The notes under the pieces are model-generated. The model was not told where the DNA came from. It did no database searches and saw only the letters and a program-made list of their open reading frames with translations. DNA of 36,582 nucleotides from a virus, in IMG/VR virus record IMGVR_UViG_3300033141_003346, positions 1-36,582 of that record. The stretch is one strand, 5' to 3'. How positions within the stretch are numbered: the stretch's first letter is position 1; each line of letters opens with the position of its first letter. Below, piece after piece: positions 13,901 through 22,012 of this stretch. Made by a program: the position numbers and the translations under genes.

Positions 13901-15530
13901 AATCAAGCGAATCAAAACTGTCTTCATCTATCGAGCTTGGCCGTTCACCGGCACGCAATAGCAGTTCTTTTTTGATCGCTCCGGGCAAAGCGCTGTTGAA
14001 ATGTATTTGTTCGACAGCTTCGGGGGATTCGGCAGGCGAAGGTATCTCTTTACTTCTATAATTTCGCTGCCTGTCATAATATTTAATAATGACCGATCCC
14101 TCTCCAGGTTCCCAGCTTTCAATCCATACTGTTTTAATAGTTAAAAAATCACTTGCCGCCAGACCGTCAAATCCTATCTTAATAACTATTTGATCGTTCT
14201 TAAGGTTATATTGACCGAAGATATTTTTGCTGATCATGGCAGACGGATCGAGCAGTTCGATTTTCCCCGTGTCCGAGAACTGCAAAGCTCCGGTGAGCGG
14301 ATCGCCCTCAGCCGAATAAGTGGGCGCTGAAGAAACAAGGTTTGGTTTCCCATCTATTTTTCCCGGACCCCATACGAAGCTGTCGGATCGCTTGTATGCA
14401 GCCCGTATCGAATAAACACGGGGACTTAATAGCTGATCATCTGAGGCACTCATTAAAACCTTGACCTGTATCCAGCGCTTGCCGGTCAGTGCAGTGCCGT
14501 CATCTGCCCCTCTCCAAGACCCCCACGATCCCCCGTCCGGCTTCTCTCGAACCTGGAAGTCGACCGAGCTATTCCCCGGCTCGCAGTATCTGATCTCAAG
14601 CTCCCCGGTCAAAGAATCTTCCGGATCTTCGCCCAGGTCAAACTGATAAACAGCCTCCCCGCTTGTTTTATATCCTTCTGCATAAAGTACGAATCCGAGA
14701 TCGGCCAATCTATTGTAGGAATCCCCAGTCTGATGATTATGCTCGTACAACTGACCTCGTGTATATGCCGAACCTCCGGCTGCTCCATAGAGAAGCAGCA
14801 TTTCCGAACCCCGGCCCTCGGTGCTGACAGACAGGTCGATTGCGCAAACATTGCCCCCGCCGGGTACCCAGATATTTTCCTCGCTGCAATCGATCTCGAT
14901 AAAGATATTATCACCGATTTCTACATTGCTTGCGCCCCTCATTGAGCCGTCAGAAAAATCAACTTCATAACTCAACAAGGTTTCAACCCGGTCACCGTAT
15001 AAATCTCTAATTGCCCATTTTGCATTTTTACTTTGGTAAGCGCCTGTCGGATAAATCAGTCGTTCGGTGAGACGCTCCTCAAGGTTGGAAAAAAGCCTGA
15101 TAATCAACTGTTCTTTAAACTTATCGTACTTGCCGTTTTTATCCCGGTGATCATTTCTGACGCCGATATATAATTTTCTGAGCTTGAACGCCTTATCCAC
15201 TTTGAAGGTTTGTATCCACTGCCCTATCCGGTCGTAGCTGTCCCAGCCCTCGCCGCTTTCTCCCCGGAATAGATTATAATCGTATAAATCAGTGCTGCCC
15301 AAACGCCTGCTCACAGTCTGAGATTCCTCGTGCTGAACATCCTCGTTTTCCAGAAGAAGATCACCGGAATCGTGTCCCAGATTCATGCTTGAGCTTGAAA
15401 CCGCATCCTTCCAACCTCCGCCCTGACAAACCTCTTTATAAAGCACCGTAGGTTTTAATTCCAACATCAGGCGGGGAGAAACAGTGCCAGCGGCAGCAGC
15501 TTCTTTCCAATTGTCATTGATCTCAAGCAT
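10902..15530 (-). CDS. Central tail tip / host-specificity protein with fibronectin III domains (1542 aa)
   Basis: ATG 15530 directly follows the upstream TAA with GGAGG before it. The first ~780 residues are tail-hub and carbohydrate-binding-like domains. Residues ~790-1180 hold several fibronectin III-like modules (PPQNFDVTDNG, YDFGIRAVYKDRR, INYQWQVRAW, WQYRVTAYDRDGNAS). The C-terminal third has GNTSGSYMKWDKSENALSII, a motif I associate with lambda J-like tip ends. A short coiled coil (INSIKDSLNALVGKFNLLLD) follows. It is expected to complete the tail tip and contact the receptor. The region 11000-11900, encoding the C-terminus, is visibly more AT-rich than the rest, suggesting module exchange. 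Confidence 0.85.
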   Translation of the reverse strand: MLEINDNWKEAAAAGTVSPRLMLELKPTVLYKEVCQGGGWKDAVSSSSMNLGHDSGDLLLENEDVQHEESQTVSRRLGSTDLYDYNLFRGESGEGWDSYDRIGQWIQTFKVDKAFKLRKLYIGVRNDHRDKNGKYDKFKEQLIIRLFSNLEERLTERLIYPTGAYQSKNAKWAIRDLYGDRVETLLSYEVDFSDGSMRGASNVEIGDNIFIEIDCSEENIWVPGGGNVCAIDLSVSTEGRGSEMLLLYGAAGGSAYTRGQLYEHNHQTGDSYNRLADLGFVLYAEGYKTSGEAVYQFDLGEDPEDSLTGELEIRYCEPGNSSVDFQVREKPDGGSWGSWRGADDGTALTGKRWIQVKVLMSASDDQLLSPRVYSIRAAYKRSDSFVWGPGKIDGKPNLVSSAPTYSAEGDPLTGALQFSDTGKIELLDPSAMISKNIFGQYNLKNDQIVIKIGFDGLAASDFLTIKTVWIESWEPGEGSVIIKYYDRQRNYRSKEIPSPAESPEAVEQIHFNSALPGAIKKELLLRAGERPSSIDEDSFDSLDSELPWELTHVIKKPLKVQKLCKDLNRHLLSFEYIDESGKWKTPCVNFGSSPAATIQASEVILQSESYDPGWEMIRNSIAVFFGGEGNEEKNYREIVIYPNTDSAGKYKEISTDKLLSEWIPGDDDPGDTESGIAIEIANRRNLILRDGFRQVAFSTRLDHMDIQIGDHIYFYSSKYQRAGCENPNPLLIFITRKHINVDLRTIDWRGLVLLDSEQSAPGVSAVNPPQNFDVTDNGNRSATWTWDKSSDDNGVKIIWYYLYRRKKGYNNWGAPVARVEATGSASYEYTDTYKNCLTYDFGIRAVYKDRRVSKIVVKENITITDDLPSPPTWELRPVVQGFEIYITEDVAEAIKYRVYKFDGDKQAYIPAGEITAPAIRKRKAGYGGHYNYRIEKAYGIEYGRFKLSTISAVGEGSLSDEQAAWSLPYQGTKLASDIIKPGLPSESGTYPLLRRWQNVSGEYRYTVVLKITAPAGYEDLVARYEIQRRDDSGGSYGEWETVGTKIIDKHPAPHVVPWINQDVQLTPGINYQWQVRAWIAKDTPSDWSDSLTKQVTKDSTPPDKPTLSVTQHPLGLLLKISKPAEDGEECKDFSYFKIEGNKGAGWVELEPHHDTTFYLHNLANSAMSETWQYRVTAYDRDGNASEVSDATTGKSPELLGSSCFQADCIQTSHVDFVVVGTDNIVGTINASSEGIAITGRTIVSAGTGARVEFFPSANIGFRALDNLSNEIFKIIVGGTDVGDVIIGNTSGSYMKWDKSENALSIIGDMIESYPPGDQGDQNRIKIYNDSDTPKIEAWGGNEIRARLSASAIGTDQGTGTLYLEHDTVAGSGYISTMTLDGKSLTCTYAGNNSLVFKNDSTARKLDLVAADLDVGRGINITGEWGGYGGGGCLLINGTIVIESDRDFINIKDLSLSGVVKIDGNQVVGARQDTVGDASTASGISEITLDSGSDSVNRAGFNTKLANMRTEINSIKDSLNALVGKFNLLLDRIGTSGHGLTAD

Positions 15531-16250
15531 TTACAAAACCTCCATACCCTCAATAACGCCAGATCTAACGGAACGATCGAATCCGAACTTCCGGTTCATT
15601 CCGGCACTGTTCAGATACACCGGCGCATTGCTTTCGCCTGGATTATCTTCATAATTATCCGGCTCCCACAAAAACCACCAGTTAAGTCCGGTACTTCCGG
15701 CCTCATCCCACCACTGGTCAAGCAAAGTCATTTGAGTATCGGTCAGATTTTCCCATGAAAAACTGAACTTCCGAAAACTGTAGTAATGTACATTCTGGAA
15801 TCCGCCGCTTTCTGAACGCAATGGATTATCGACAGACTCTTCTTCCCAGGGGTCGAAATCACCGTAAGGCCCGAAAGCTACGAAAGTTTTCCAAATCGGC
15901 AGGCTGTTATCAGCCAGAATCGCATTGTTCAGATCAACCGCATCCGTATCAAAGGTTTCTCCGTCATCAGCAGCACTATGCTGCAACTTCAAATGCCGCC
16001 CTGCTCCGCCTGAGATTATAAAATCTTTATCCAAGACGAAACAATCACATTCTTTTTCTTCGGCCAGATCGAAAATAAGGTACTGTGGCGTAGTATTTTC
16101 CCCCACGAACTTGGATATTCTTGACCGGTCTATGAGATGTTCTTTTATATACACTTCATCTTCGGTCGCATCGCTCCCATCAGATTTCTTGTATGTAATA
16201 GTCGAATCTTCCAGATAGTTCTTAGCTAATATATGGGGAAAATCAGGCAT
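15531..16250 (-). CDS. Distal tail protein-like (239 aa)
   Basis: ATG 16250 with a GCGAGAAA site. The protein has ILAKNYLEDSTITY, a beta-rich core and a conserved-looking HYYSFRKFSFSWENLTDTQM followed by a Trp-rich end (LLDQWWDEAGSTGLNWWFLW). It sits between the tape measure and the tip protein, the usual place of the distal tail (Dit-like) protein that caps the tube and joins it to the tip. Assignment is from position and size. Confidence 0.65.
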   Translation of the reverse strand: MPDFPHILAKNYLEDSTITYKKSDGSDATEDEVYIKEHLIDRSRISKFVGENTTPQYLIFDLAEEKECDCFVLDKDFIISGGAGRHLKLQHSAADDGETFDTDAVDLNNAILADNSLPIWKTFVAFGPYGDFDPWEEESVDNPLRSESGGFQNVHYYSFRKFSFSWENLTDTQMTLLDQWWDEAGSTGLNWWFLWEPDNYEDNPGESNAPVYLNSAGMNRKFGFDRSVRSGVIEGMEVL

Positions 16251-16264
16251 TTAATTTCTCGCTT

Positions 16265-18058
16265 TTAATAAGTTCGAAAGGCTTCGCCAGTTTCTACCAT
16301 TTCCTTAATCCGGTTAGCTAATATTCGATCATCTACAGCCTGGTCTATCTGCCGTGCGGCAATCGAGCCGGTTACATTCTGAATTCTTCTGCCCTCGCTG
16401 ATGATAATAACTTGCGGGCCTCCGGCAGCCATAGGCGCTCCCGCAGTTCTACCTGCACCGGCTCTATATCCTCCACCAACACCCGAAACACCGCCGCCGC
16501 CTGCGCCCATAGAACTTAATGCAGAGCCTAAAGCCATCATTCCTACACCCGTAGCGATAAACTGCGCTCCTGCCGGTGGATTAGTCCAGACTGTAGCCAA
16601 ACCCTTGAGTAACCAATACTGACCCTCTTTTTTGGCCGTGGCTCCGAGACCTGACAGCATGGATTTTGCAAATGCCTTAGCCGCATTGCCTGAACCGGAA
16701 ATCATTACATCAAACATGTCCTGGGCTGCAAAAGTTATTGTATCAAAGGTTTCGCTGATTCGAATACTGGCATTTTCAAAAGCTGTAGGCAGCCTGTTTG
16801 AAATATCATCTAACACAGGAATCATCTTAGCCCGAAATCCTTCGGCGGAATTATAGATTGCATCATAAGTCAAGTCTGCTTCTTCAATCCAGGATTCGAA
16901 ATTAGGAGCTGGCATAGTTGAAAGCTGAGCTTCGGCCGCAAGCTCAAACATTGAAGGAACTTTTTCTTTTTCGGGCATTCCGCGCCAGCCTTTAAAACCT
17001 GCGGCAGTTCTAGTTATTTTTCCTGCCATATATCTTGGTATTCCAGATGGCGGTGGAGGTGGCGGGCCTATTGGAGCAGGATATCCCTTCATTCCTGCAA
17101 GTCCTGCGCCGCCCCCCTTCTGTCGAGATTTTACTAATGCTTCCCAAGCCTCAGGGCCAACAGCAAAACGAGCGGCAAGTTCACCGAAAAAAGCAGCCGG
17201 TGCCGTTAAAACTCCTCCGATTTTTGCACCGAATTTTATCACATCAATCATTGCGGCGGTAAAATTTTTTATTTCTGGTGTATTATCAGTAATCCAGGTC
17301 GAAAGATTAATCAACTCCGGCATTAGTTCCTCGGCCAGGGTCATTTTTATCCCGCCGAATACACCTTTTAATCGAGTCATCTCATCTACATAGTCGGCGG
17401 ATTTCTCGGCAAGTCTGGTTGAGAAAACCATTCCCAGCCTTTCCGCTTCATCACCCAATTCTTTAATCCCTTTCGAGCCTTCGACAAGCATGGGCAATAT
17501 TTTCTGTCCGTATCGTGCGCCGAAAATATCGGCTGCATATGCGACTCGCAATTCGGCACTTTGCACTTTCATTAATGCATCGGCAACATCAAATAAAACA
17601 TCTGTTGATTTTCTTAAAATTCCATTCTCATCTACTACAGCAACCCCGAGGGCTTTGTAAGCTTTTAATGCAAGACCGGTACCCTCACTTGCGGCCTTCA
17701 TCATTCTAACCTGGTATCGCAAAGCATTGTTTAGGGTATCTAAATCGGCACCAGATCGCTGGGCAGCATAATCCAAACGGGAGAGTTCCTCGGCGGATAT
17801 GCCAGTAAAAACACTCATTTTCTGAATTTTATCTCCTGCCGCCGCCACTTCATTTGTCAGGGTAATTATTTTTCGGGTAAGCAAAGCCATTCCTGCTATT
17901 GGCAGGGCTGTCTTTAAAGCACGCATGGAATTAGATAAATTTTGTATAGATTTATCAGCTTTCTTGACTGATTTTCCAAGCTTCTCGGTTTGCTGGGTGA
18001 CCAGTTTCCCGCCTTCAAGCTTCATTTTTATTTCGAATTTTTTAGTGTTTCCCGCCAT
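16265..18058 (-). CDS. Tail tape measure protein (597 aa)
   Basis: ATG 18058 after AAGGAGC. An N-terminal coiled-coil section (TEKLGKSVKKADKSIQNLSN) leads to a hydrophobic stretch. The tape-measure core follows, with FTGISAEELSRLDYAAQRSG, DIFGARYGQKILPMLVEGSK and LGMVFSTRLAEKSADYVDEM. A Gly/Ala-rich C-terminus includes SSMGAGGGGVSG. Tape measures span the tail lumen and set its length. At ~597 aa the rule of about 0.15 nm per residue predicts a tail near 90 nm. The Pro-rich segment at residues ~320-340 is probably a hinge. Confidence 0.9.
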   Translation of the reverse strand: MAGNTKKFEIKMKLEGGKLVTQQTEKLGKSVKKADKSIQNLSNSMRALKTALPIAGMALLTRKIITLTNEVAAAGDKIQKMSVFTGISAEELSRLDYAAQRSGADLDTLNNALRYQVRMMKAASEGTGLALKAYKALGVAVVDENGILRKSTDVLFDVADALMKVQSAELRVAYAADIFGARYGQKILPMLVEGSKGIKELGDEAERLGMVFSTRLAEKSADYVDEMTRLKGVFGGIKMTLAEELMPELINLSTWITDNTPEIKNFTAAMIDVIKFGAKIGGVLTAPAAFFGELAARFAVGPEAWEALVKSRQKGGGAGLAGMKGYPAPIGPPPPPPSGIPRYMAGKITRTAAGFKGWRGMPEKEKVPSMFELAAEAQLSTMPAPNFESWIEEADLTYDAIYNSAEGFRAKMIPVLDDISNRLPTAFENASIRISETFDTITFAAQDMFDVMISGSGNAAKAFAKSMLSGLGATAKKEGQYWLLKGLATVWTNPPAGAQFIATGVGMMALGSALSSMGAGGGGVSGVGGGYRAGAGRTAGAPMAAGGPQVIIISEGRRIQNVTGSIAARQIDQAVDDRILANRIKEMVETGEAFRTY

Positions 18059-18062
18059 TAGT

Positions 18063-18389
18063 TTATATGCTCCTTCTTTTACTTGCTTTTTTTAATCTCT
18101 CTTCTTCGTACTCATTTTTCGCAGTCAAATAAAGCTGATAAATTTCGAAATCCTGCCAGGTTAATTGATCTGGAGAAAGCTTAAAAGTTTCTATATAATT
18201 TGCGAGCAGACCGGCATAATAGGTCGTTTGATATTTCGGTTTCCAGTCAAGGTTTTCTTTTATTCTGCAACCTTTACATGGGTCAGGCCCTTCCTGTTTC
18301 AAGACGCAATTCTTTAAGCCCGGACAGGTTCTTTCTTTCAAAGGAACATCTGCCCGCCGTAAAGCTTCCCGTATGTCGTCTATCAGTTT
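18063..18389 (-). CDS. Tail assembly chaperone, frameshift extension (T part of a G-T fusion)
   Basis: This frame is entered by a -1 slip at 18386-18392. Codons after the slip (CTG ATA GAC GAC ATA...) stay open for 108 codons to TAA at 18063. An independent start at TTG 18341 is possible but has no clear ribosome-binding site. The part carries a Cys-rich motif (CPGLKNCVLKQ, PCKGCRIKENLDW) and a helical C-terminus (LTWQDFEIYQLYLTAKNEYE). In lambda, gpG and gpGT bind the tail tube and tape measure and are made in a fixed ratio. This pair lies exactly between the tube and tape-measure genes. Confidence 0.82.
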   Translation of the reverse strand, partial: KLIDDIREALRRADVPLKERTCPGLKNCVLKQEGPDPCKGCRIKENLDWKPKYQTTYYAGLLANYIETFKLSPDQLTWQDFEIYQLYLTAKNEYEEERLKKASKRRSI

Positions 18390-18766
18390 TTTGCCTTTTT
18401 ATCCTCTATGGGTACGCCGGTTTTTCTTAACAACAATTCAACCGCTTCAACTTTATGCTCCAACGGGATATAATCTTTCCAGTTTTTCAAACCTTCAGGG
18501 AAAATATAATCCTCAACCCTGATTATGCACCTGTCATACAGCAGATTTATTCCGCCCCAGTAATCAATTCTCGGTTCGATTTTCCTCTCATCATCTTTTC
18601 CCGTCATTTCAGGCGCACTGAATTGCCGGTAATAAGCTACCTTATCTTCCGCCGTAGGCGTCCTGAAAATATGCGCCAGCCCGGTATAGCCTTCTTTGGC
18701 CGGTGTTTTCAGAACTATCCTTACTTCCTGCTGTACCTGGATTTCAAATTTCTTTCTGTCTGCCAT
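18383..18766 (-). CDS. Tail assembly chaperone, zero-frame product (G part, 127 aa)
   Basis: ATG 18766 behind ATAGGAG. The protein is small, charged and mostly helical and contains KVAYYRQFSAPEM, RIDYWGGINLLYDRCIIRVE and HKVEAVELLLRKTGV. It terminates at TGA 18383-18385 immediately after A AAA AAC. Frameshifting yields a fusion with the downstream frame of about 234 aa (126 + 108). The gene sits between the major tail tube and tape-measure genes, as for the G/GT gene pairs of lambda-like siphophages. Confidence 0.85.
   Translation of the reverse strand: MADRKKFEIQVQQEVRIVLKTPAKEGYTGLAHIFRTPTAEDKVAYYRQFSAPEMTGKDDERKIEPRIDYWGGINLLYDRCIIRVEDYIFPEGLKNWKDYIPLEHKVEAVELLLRKTGVPIEDKKAKN
18386..18392 (-). 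promoter_or_regulatory. A AAA AAC slippery heptamer for programmed -1 frameshift
   Basis: On the minus strand the zero frame reads GCA AAA AAC TGA. The heptamer A AAA AAC is in the correct phase (X XXY YYZ), and the stop codon follows immediately. The -1 frame stays open through the next gene. I see no unambiguous downstream stem-loop. Confidence 0.85.
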
Positions 18767-18782
18767 TCATCATCTCCTATCT

Positions 18783-19760
18783 TTATGAACTAGGAAAATA
18801 TTCGTTAATCGAATTTGTGACATCCACTTTAACCGGACTGTTTAAATCATCTGTCGTATCGTAATGACCGTCAAAGGTCAAATCGAGATGCAGCACGCCG
18901 CCCTCTCCAAAATCCTGGCCGATCGGTTCGGTGATAACTGCTTTCGGCACTGTAATATCCACCTCATCATTTACTGTCGAAATCAGGCTTCCGATACAGG
19001 ATAGAGTTACTGCTATCTCCGTTCCATCCTGTTGAGCCGATCTGAAAGTGTCGATATCCCCCGTTACGGCAATCAAACCGACACTCGTTTTCACAAAAGC
19101 CAGATCGAGATTAATTCCCGAATTTACTGTAAATTCGAAATTTCTTAGCTGCGAAGTAATATCAGAATCAAGTTCAAAAGTACCTGCATAATTGTAGAGA
19201 AACCTGCTTGCCGTAGCGTCCGGCCAGCTATAATCGGAAAGCGGAGTTCCTATTTTAACACCCAGAAAAGAACCGCCGCACTCCAGCCGGTTCGATCCGT
19301 CTCCCCGAATAGTCAGATTTTCACAAGCCACGCCCTGAACGCATTGATCCGTTCCGTCTTCATACATTGCGAAAGTGGTAAAATAAGCTTCCGGTCTTGT
19401 GGCAAGAGCCGTAAATTTAGACTCATGCTTCCAGGCTTCATCAGCCTCAACAACCGATGGAGAGGAAGTGCTGAAAGCGAGACCGACTAAATAGCCGATA
19501 AAATCAACCGAAAGAGGCTGAACGGGAATTTCAAATTGTACAAACTGTCTCAATTTGCCCCTTTCAGTCTCAAATTCGTGGCCGGTTCCAACCATCCCCT
19601 TATCCGTCCAGTGTTCTGCCGACTCATTGATAATCACGGGATCGCTCAGTTTAACAAATCTGGTTAAATCGGATTTGGTTAATGGAGTACCGATAGACGA
19701 TTGCTTTTTCAAGCTCCATGCGATTTTGCTTGCGTAACGTGGTACAGGTGCAAATGCCAT
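18783..19760 (-). CDS. Major tail tube protein (325 aa)
   Basis: ATG 19760 with AAGGAGG. It has the layout of siphophage tail tube proteins: a conserved opening (PRYASKIAWSLKKQSSIGTP), beta-rich core with PVQPLSVDFIGYLVGLAFST, and GDGSNRLECGGSFLGVKIGT. The end (VTEPIGQDFGEGGVLHLDLT) matches tube/Ig-like domains. It is immediately upstream of the tail assembly chaperones. No sheath gene follows, supporting a flexible non-contractile tail. Confidence 0.85.
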   Translation of the reverse strand: MAFAPVPRYASKIAWSLKKQSSIGTPLTKSDLTRFVKLSDPVIINESAEHWTDKGMVGTGHEFETERGKLRQFVQFEIPVQPLSVDFIGYLVGLAFSTSSPSVVEADEAWKHESKFTALATRPEAYFTTFAMYEDGTDQCVQGVACENLTIRGDGSNRLECGGSFLGVKIGTPLSDYSWPDATASRFLYNYAGTFELDSDITSQLRNFEFTVNSGINLDLAFVKTSVGLIAVTGDIDTFRSAQQDGTEIAVTLSCIGSLISTVNDEVDITVPKAVITEPIGQDFGEGGVLHLDLTFDGHYDTTDDLNSPVKVDVTNSINEYFPSS

Positions 19761-19786
19761 TTTAAACCTCCTTAATGTTTATTCCG

Positions 19787-20230
19787 CTATTCTATTATTT
19801 GCCATGCGCTTATTATTAACGTATATAGCGTGATCCCTATCGCCTCCAATGCTTCGTGCTTGGCCATTGAAACAGGCCGAAAAGGTGAAAGGCCGTCAAT
19901 GCCCAAATCCAATCCGGTTACTTTATCTATTACCGAATCAAGCAGCGGATACGAGTCTTCAATTGAATATCTTCTATCCCGCAAATCCGAAGCAATAATC
20001 GTAAGTCTGAAATTCAAATGTTCTTTCATACAAGACCAGTCAACCGATGCAGTTCCTTCTTCAAAATCAAGGCTTTCCAGAACCACGCCGCAAAAGGGGA
20101 CAAGGGAAGTACTTTTGACAAATTCCTCAACGCTTCCGCTGAAAGTTTTTACTCTTTTACTGTCCAGACTTTGACAGGTTATAAGCTGATTTATCAAAGC
20201 GTCGCTTATTGTTTTAATTTTAGCTGCCAT
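19787..20230 (-). CDS. Gp37-like head-tail connector / tail terminator protein (147 aa)
   Basis: ATG 20230 behind GGAGC. The 147-aa product fits Mu gp37/DUF1834-type proteins: an N-terminal helix (ISDALINQLITCQSLDS), then strands and a C-terminal ALEAIGITLYTLIISAWQII. It lies between the gpG-like gene and the tube gene, the usual place for a tail terminator or connector. The family call is from length, order and general pattern rather than a distinctive motif. Confidence 0.7.
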   Translation of the reverse strand: MAAKIKTISDALINQLITCQSLDSKRVKTFSGSVEEFVKSTSLVPFCGVVLESLDFEEGTASVDWSCMKEHLNFRLTIIASDLRDRRYSIEDSYPLLDSVIDKVTGLDLGIDGLSPFRPVSMAKHEALEAIGITLYTLIISAWQIIE

Positions 20231-20253
20231 ATTTTAGCTCCATTATTGTTATC

Positions 20254-20697
20254 TTATTTATTCCAGATATAGTCTATCAGGATTTTCCCAGCATTTTCTT
20301 TTATATCGTTTTCAAGACTCAAGACCTCAAAACCCATCCTTTCAAGCCAAACGGCTTTCCGGTAATCCCGGTTTCCTATAATGCAGCTTGTATTGCCTGG
20401 CTGATAATAATAAGACTGCCGAAAAACGCCGGAATAAACTAATTTTTTCGTTTTTCCCTTTCTCTCTTTACGGCGTACATAGGATTCGCTTTTCAATGCC
20501 CGCCAGGGATTATCTTTCGGCCCGCCGCCAGCTTGCATCTGATTTCCCATAGCCCGCCTGAACCAGTCCACGGCAATCCTTCGATATACCATACCTCCAA
20601 CTGTCTCCCAGGCGCTTCGCTGATTTCCAGCCCTTTTTGCCAGTCTATCAAGTTCATTCTTTAATTTCCTAAACTGTCTTTTGGTATCCAAAATCAC
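20254..20697 (-). CDS. Phage virion morphogenesis / tail completion protein (gpG-like, 147 aa)
   Basis: The start is uncertain. GTG 20697 is only 2 nt from AAGGG, whereas TTG 20691 is better spaced. It has an N-terminal helix (FRKLKNELDRLAKRAGNQ), NPWRALKSESYVRRKERKGK and the tail-completion pattern KLVYSGVFRQSYYYQPG. This is the layout of virion-morphogenesis (Mu gpG/tail S) proteins that join head and tail. It lies between gp36-like and gp37-like genes. Confidence 0.78.
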   Translation of the reverse strand: MILDTKRQFRKLKNELDRLAKRAGNQRSAWETVGGMVYRRIAVDWFRRAMGNQMQAGGGPKDNPWRALKSESYVRRKERKGKTKKLVYSGVFRQSYYYQPGNTSCIIGNRDYRKAVWLERMGFEVLSLENDIKENAGKILIDYIWNK

Positions 20698-20700
20698 CCC

Positions 20701-21135
20701 TTACATCTTAGCCAATTTTTCTTTCGTATATACCCGCTCATCATCATCAGGCACAGTATAATCGCTGCTTGCATCCGTCCGGTAAAAGTCCGTCCCAGCC
20801 GAAGCTTTATTGCCGTCAGTATCAAGACCCAGAGTTATCTTGCCGCTGGAAAATAATTCCAGCTTGCGAATACAATCTTCGTAACTTATTCTTCTTTCCT
20901 CCGGCACGCCCTGACGGCGCAGAAACAGATAATAGATCGCTATTAATGCAGATAGCTTGTTAATTTCATCCGGCACGGGGTCTTTTGACCTGAGATCAGG
21001 CCAGCGATTCAGGCAATAGCTGTCAATTTCCGCATCCGCCGAGGCAATCACTTCATCAAGCACTTTTTGCACGTCTTCACTTTCAAGGCTTGCCTGTATC
21101 CACAGGATCAAATCACTGTGAGTGCTGTATGCCAT
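20701..21135 (-). CDS. gp36-like head-tail connector (DUF1320)
   Basis: ATG 21135 with a triple Shine-Dalgarno. The product has the DUF1320/Mu gp36 pattern: MAYSTHSDLILWIQ, VIASADAEIDSYCLNRWPDL, and DEINKLSALIAIYYLFLRRQ with the final ISYEDCIRKLELFSSGKITLG. It forms the connector ring joining portal and tail. The stop lies 3 bp from the gpG-like gene. Confidence 0.88.
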   Translation of the reverse strand: MAYSTHSDLILWIQASLESEDVQKVLDEVIASADAEIDSYCLNRWPDLRSKDPVPDEINKLSALIAIYYLFLRRQGVPEERRISYEDCIRKLELFSSGKITLGLDTDGNKASAGTDFYRTDASSDYTVPDDDERVYTKEKLAKM

Positions 21136-21136
21136 G

Positions 21137-21174
21137 TTTTATCTCCTTTCTTTATCTCCTTGTTTTATCTCCTT
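21137..21174 (-). promoter_or_regulatory. Three tandem Shine-Dalgarno units ahead of the gp36-like gene
   Basis: On the minus strand AAGGAGATAAA occurs three times about 11-14 nt apart, the last 8-9 nt before ATG 21135. Only one is needed. The array looks like tandem duplication of a ribosome-binding segment. Confidence 0.75.
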
Positions 21175-22012
21175 AATTGCTTCTTTCAAGCCGGATATGC
21201 TCTTGCATAACAGTAGTGTCTGCCGCAGCGGCCCCAATGCGGATAATTTTCATCCACTGCGCCGCCATAATATCTTTTTCATCAACCCACAGCCACGCAT
21301 TAGCGCCCGCATCGTCTGTTTCCGTTTTAAGCATTATCGTATCGGGCGGGATAGTTTGCCCCCAGCCGAAACCGTTGTTATAACAAGCTATATAATTTAT
21401 CTCCGGAGTCGCCTTGCTTGATCTTATGCCGAATTGAATCGACCTGACTTTTCCTCCCAAATAAAGCATTCTGGAGGTGTCCGTGGAAATTCCCTTGACT
21501 GTATCCTGGGCAAAATAAACAACATGCAATGCCGGTTCTTCAATCCTGCGAATCATAATTGTAAAACGATCCGCTCTGCTTCTCTGCCCTGCCAGAACCG
21601 GGGACTGATTGTTAAAATTAATCGCAAACAGGCTGTCAATTCCATTGACCGGATACTGCGGCCAGTACACTAATTCATCAATTCTGAAAGTGTCTTTAAA
21701 TGTTTTTGGATTCCCGCCGGAAGAAAACATTATCGCAGCAACTGTCTGGAGGCTGTCCCGAATCGTATCGAGCAAAGAGGCGCTTAATTTAATTTCGGGT
21801 AAAGTATCCGGTCTATTGGTTGTGATCGTAACTCCTTCTTCCGGCAGTAAAGTCCCGCTCGCTTGCGTTACCAGCAATTCAATTCCATCTTTAAAATCCA
21901 GAATATCGAATTCAGCGGAAACCGGGATCGTGTTCTGACCTATTGCCGATCCGTGTAAAATCCAGACAGAGACCAAAACTGCCGTTAATAATCTCAATGA
22001 TTTTTTTATCAT
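21173..22012 (-). CDS. Secreted protein of unknown function inserted between capsid and connector genes (279 aa)
   Basis: ATG 22012 overlaps the preceding TGA and has AAAGGAGC. A classic Gram-negative signal peptide is visible: MIKKSLRLL, then TAVLVSVWILHGSAIG with a likely cut after G25. The mature part is rich in Asp, Thr, Ser and aromatic strands (ELVYWPQYPVNGIDSLFAIN, LHVVYFAQDTVKGISTDTSR). There are no catalytic motifs. A signal peptide in a head-structural operon is unusual. It could be a periplasm-targeted accessory protein, or a decoration protein whose N-terminus is only hydrophobic. No family recognised. Confidence 0.72.
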   Translation of the reverse strand: MIKKSLRLLTAVLVSVWILHGSAIGQNTIPVSAEFDILDFKDGIELLVTQASGTLLPEEGVTITTNRPDTLPEIKLSASLLDTIRDSLQTVAAIMFSSGGNPKTFKDTFRIDELVYWPQYPVNGIDSLFAINFNNQSPVLAGQRSRADRFTIMIRRIEEPALHVVYFAQDTVKGISTDTSRMLYLGGKVRSIQFGIRSSKATPEINYIACYNNGFGWGQTIPPDTIMLKTETDDAGANAWLWVDEKDIMAAQWMKIIRIGAAAADTTVMQEHIRLERSN

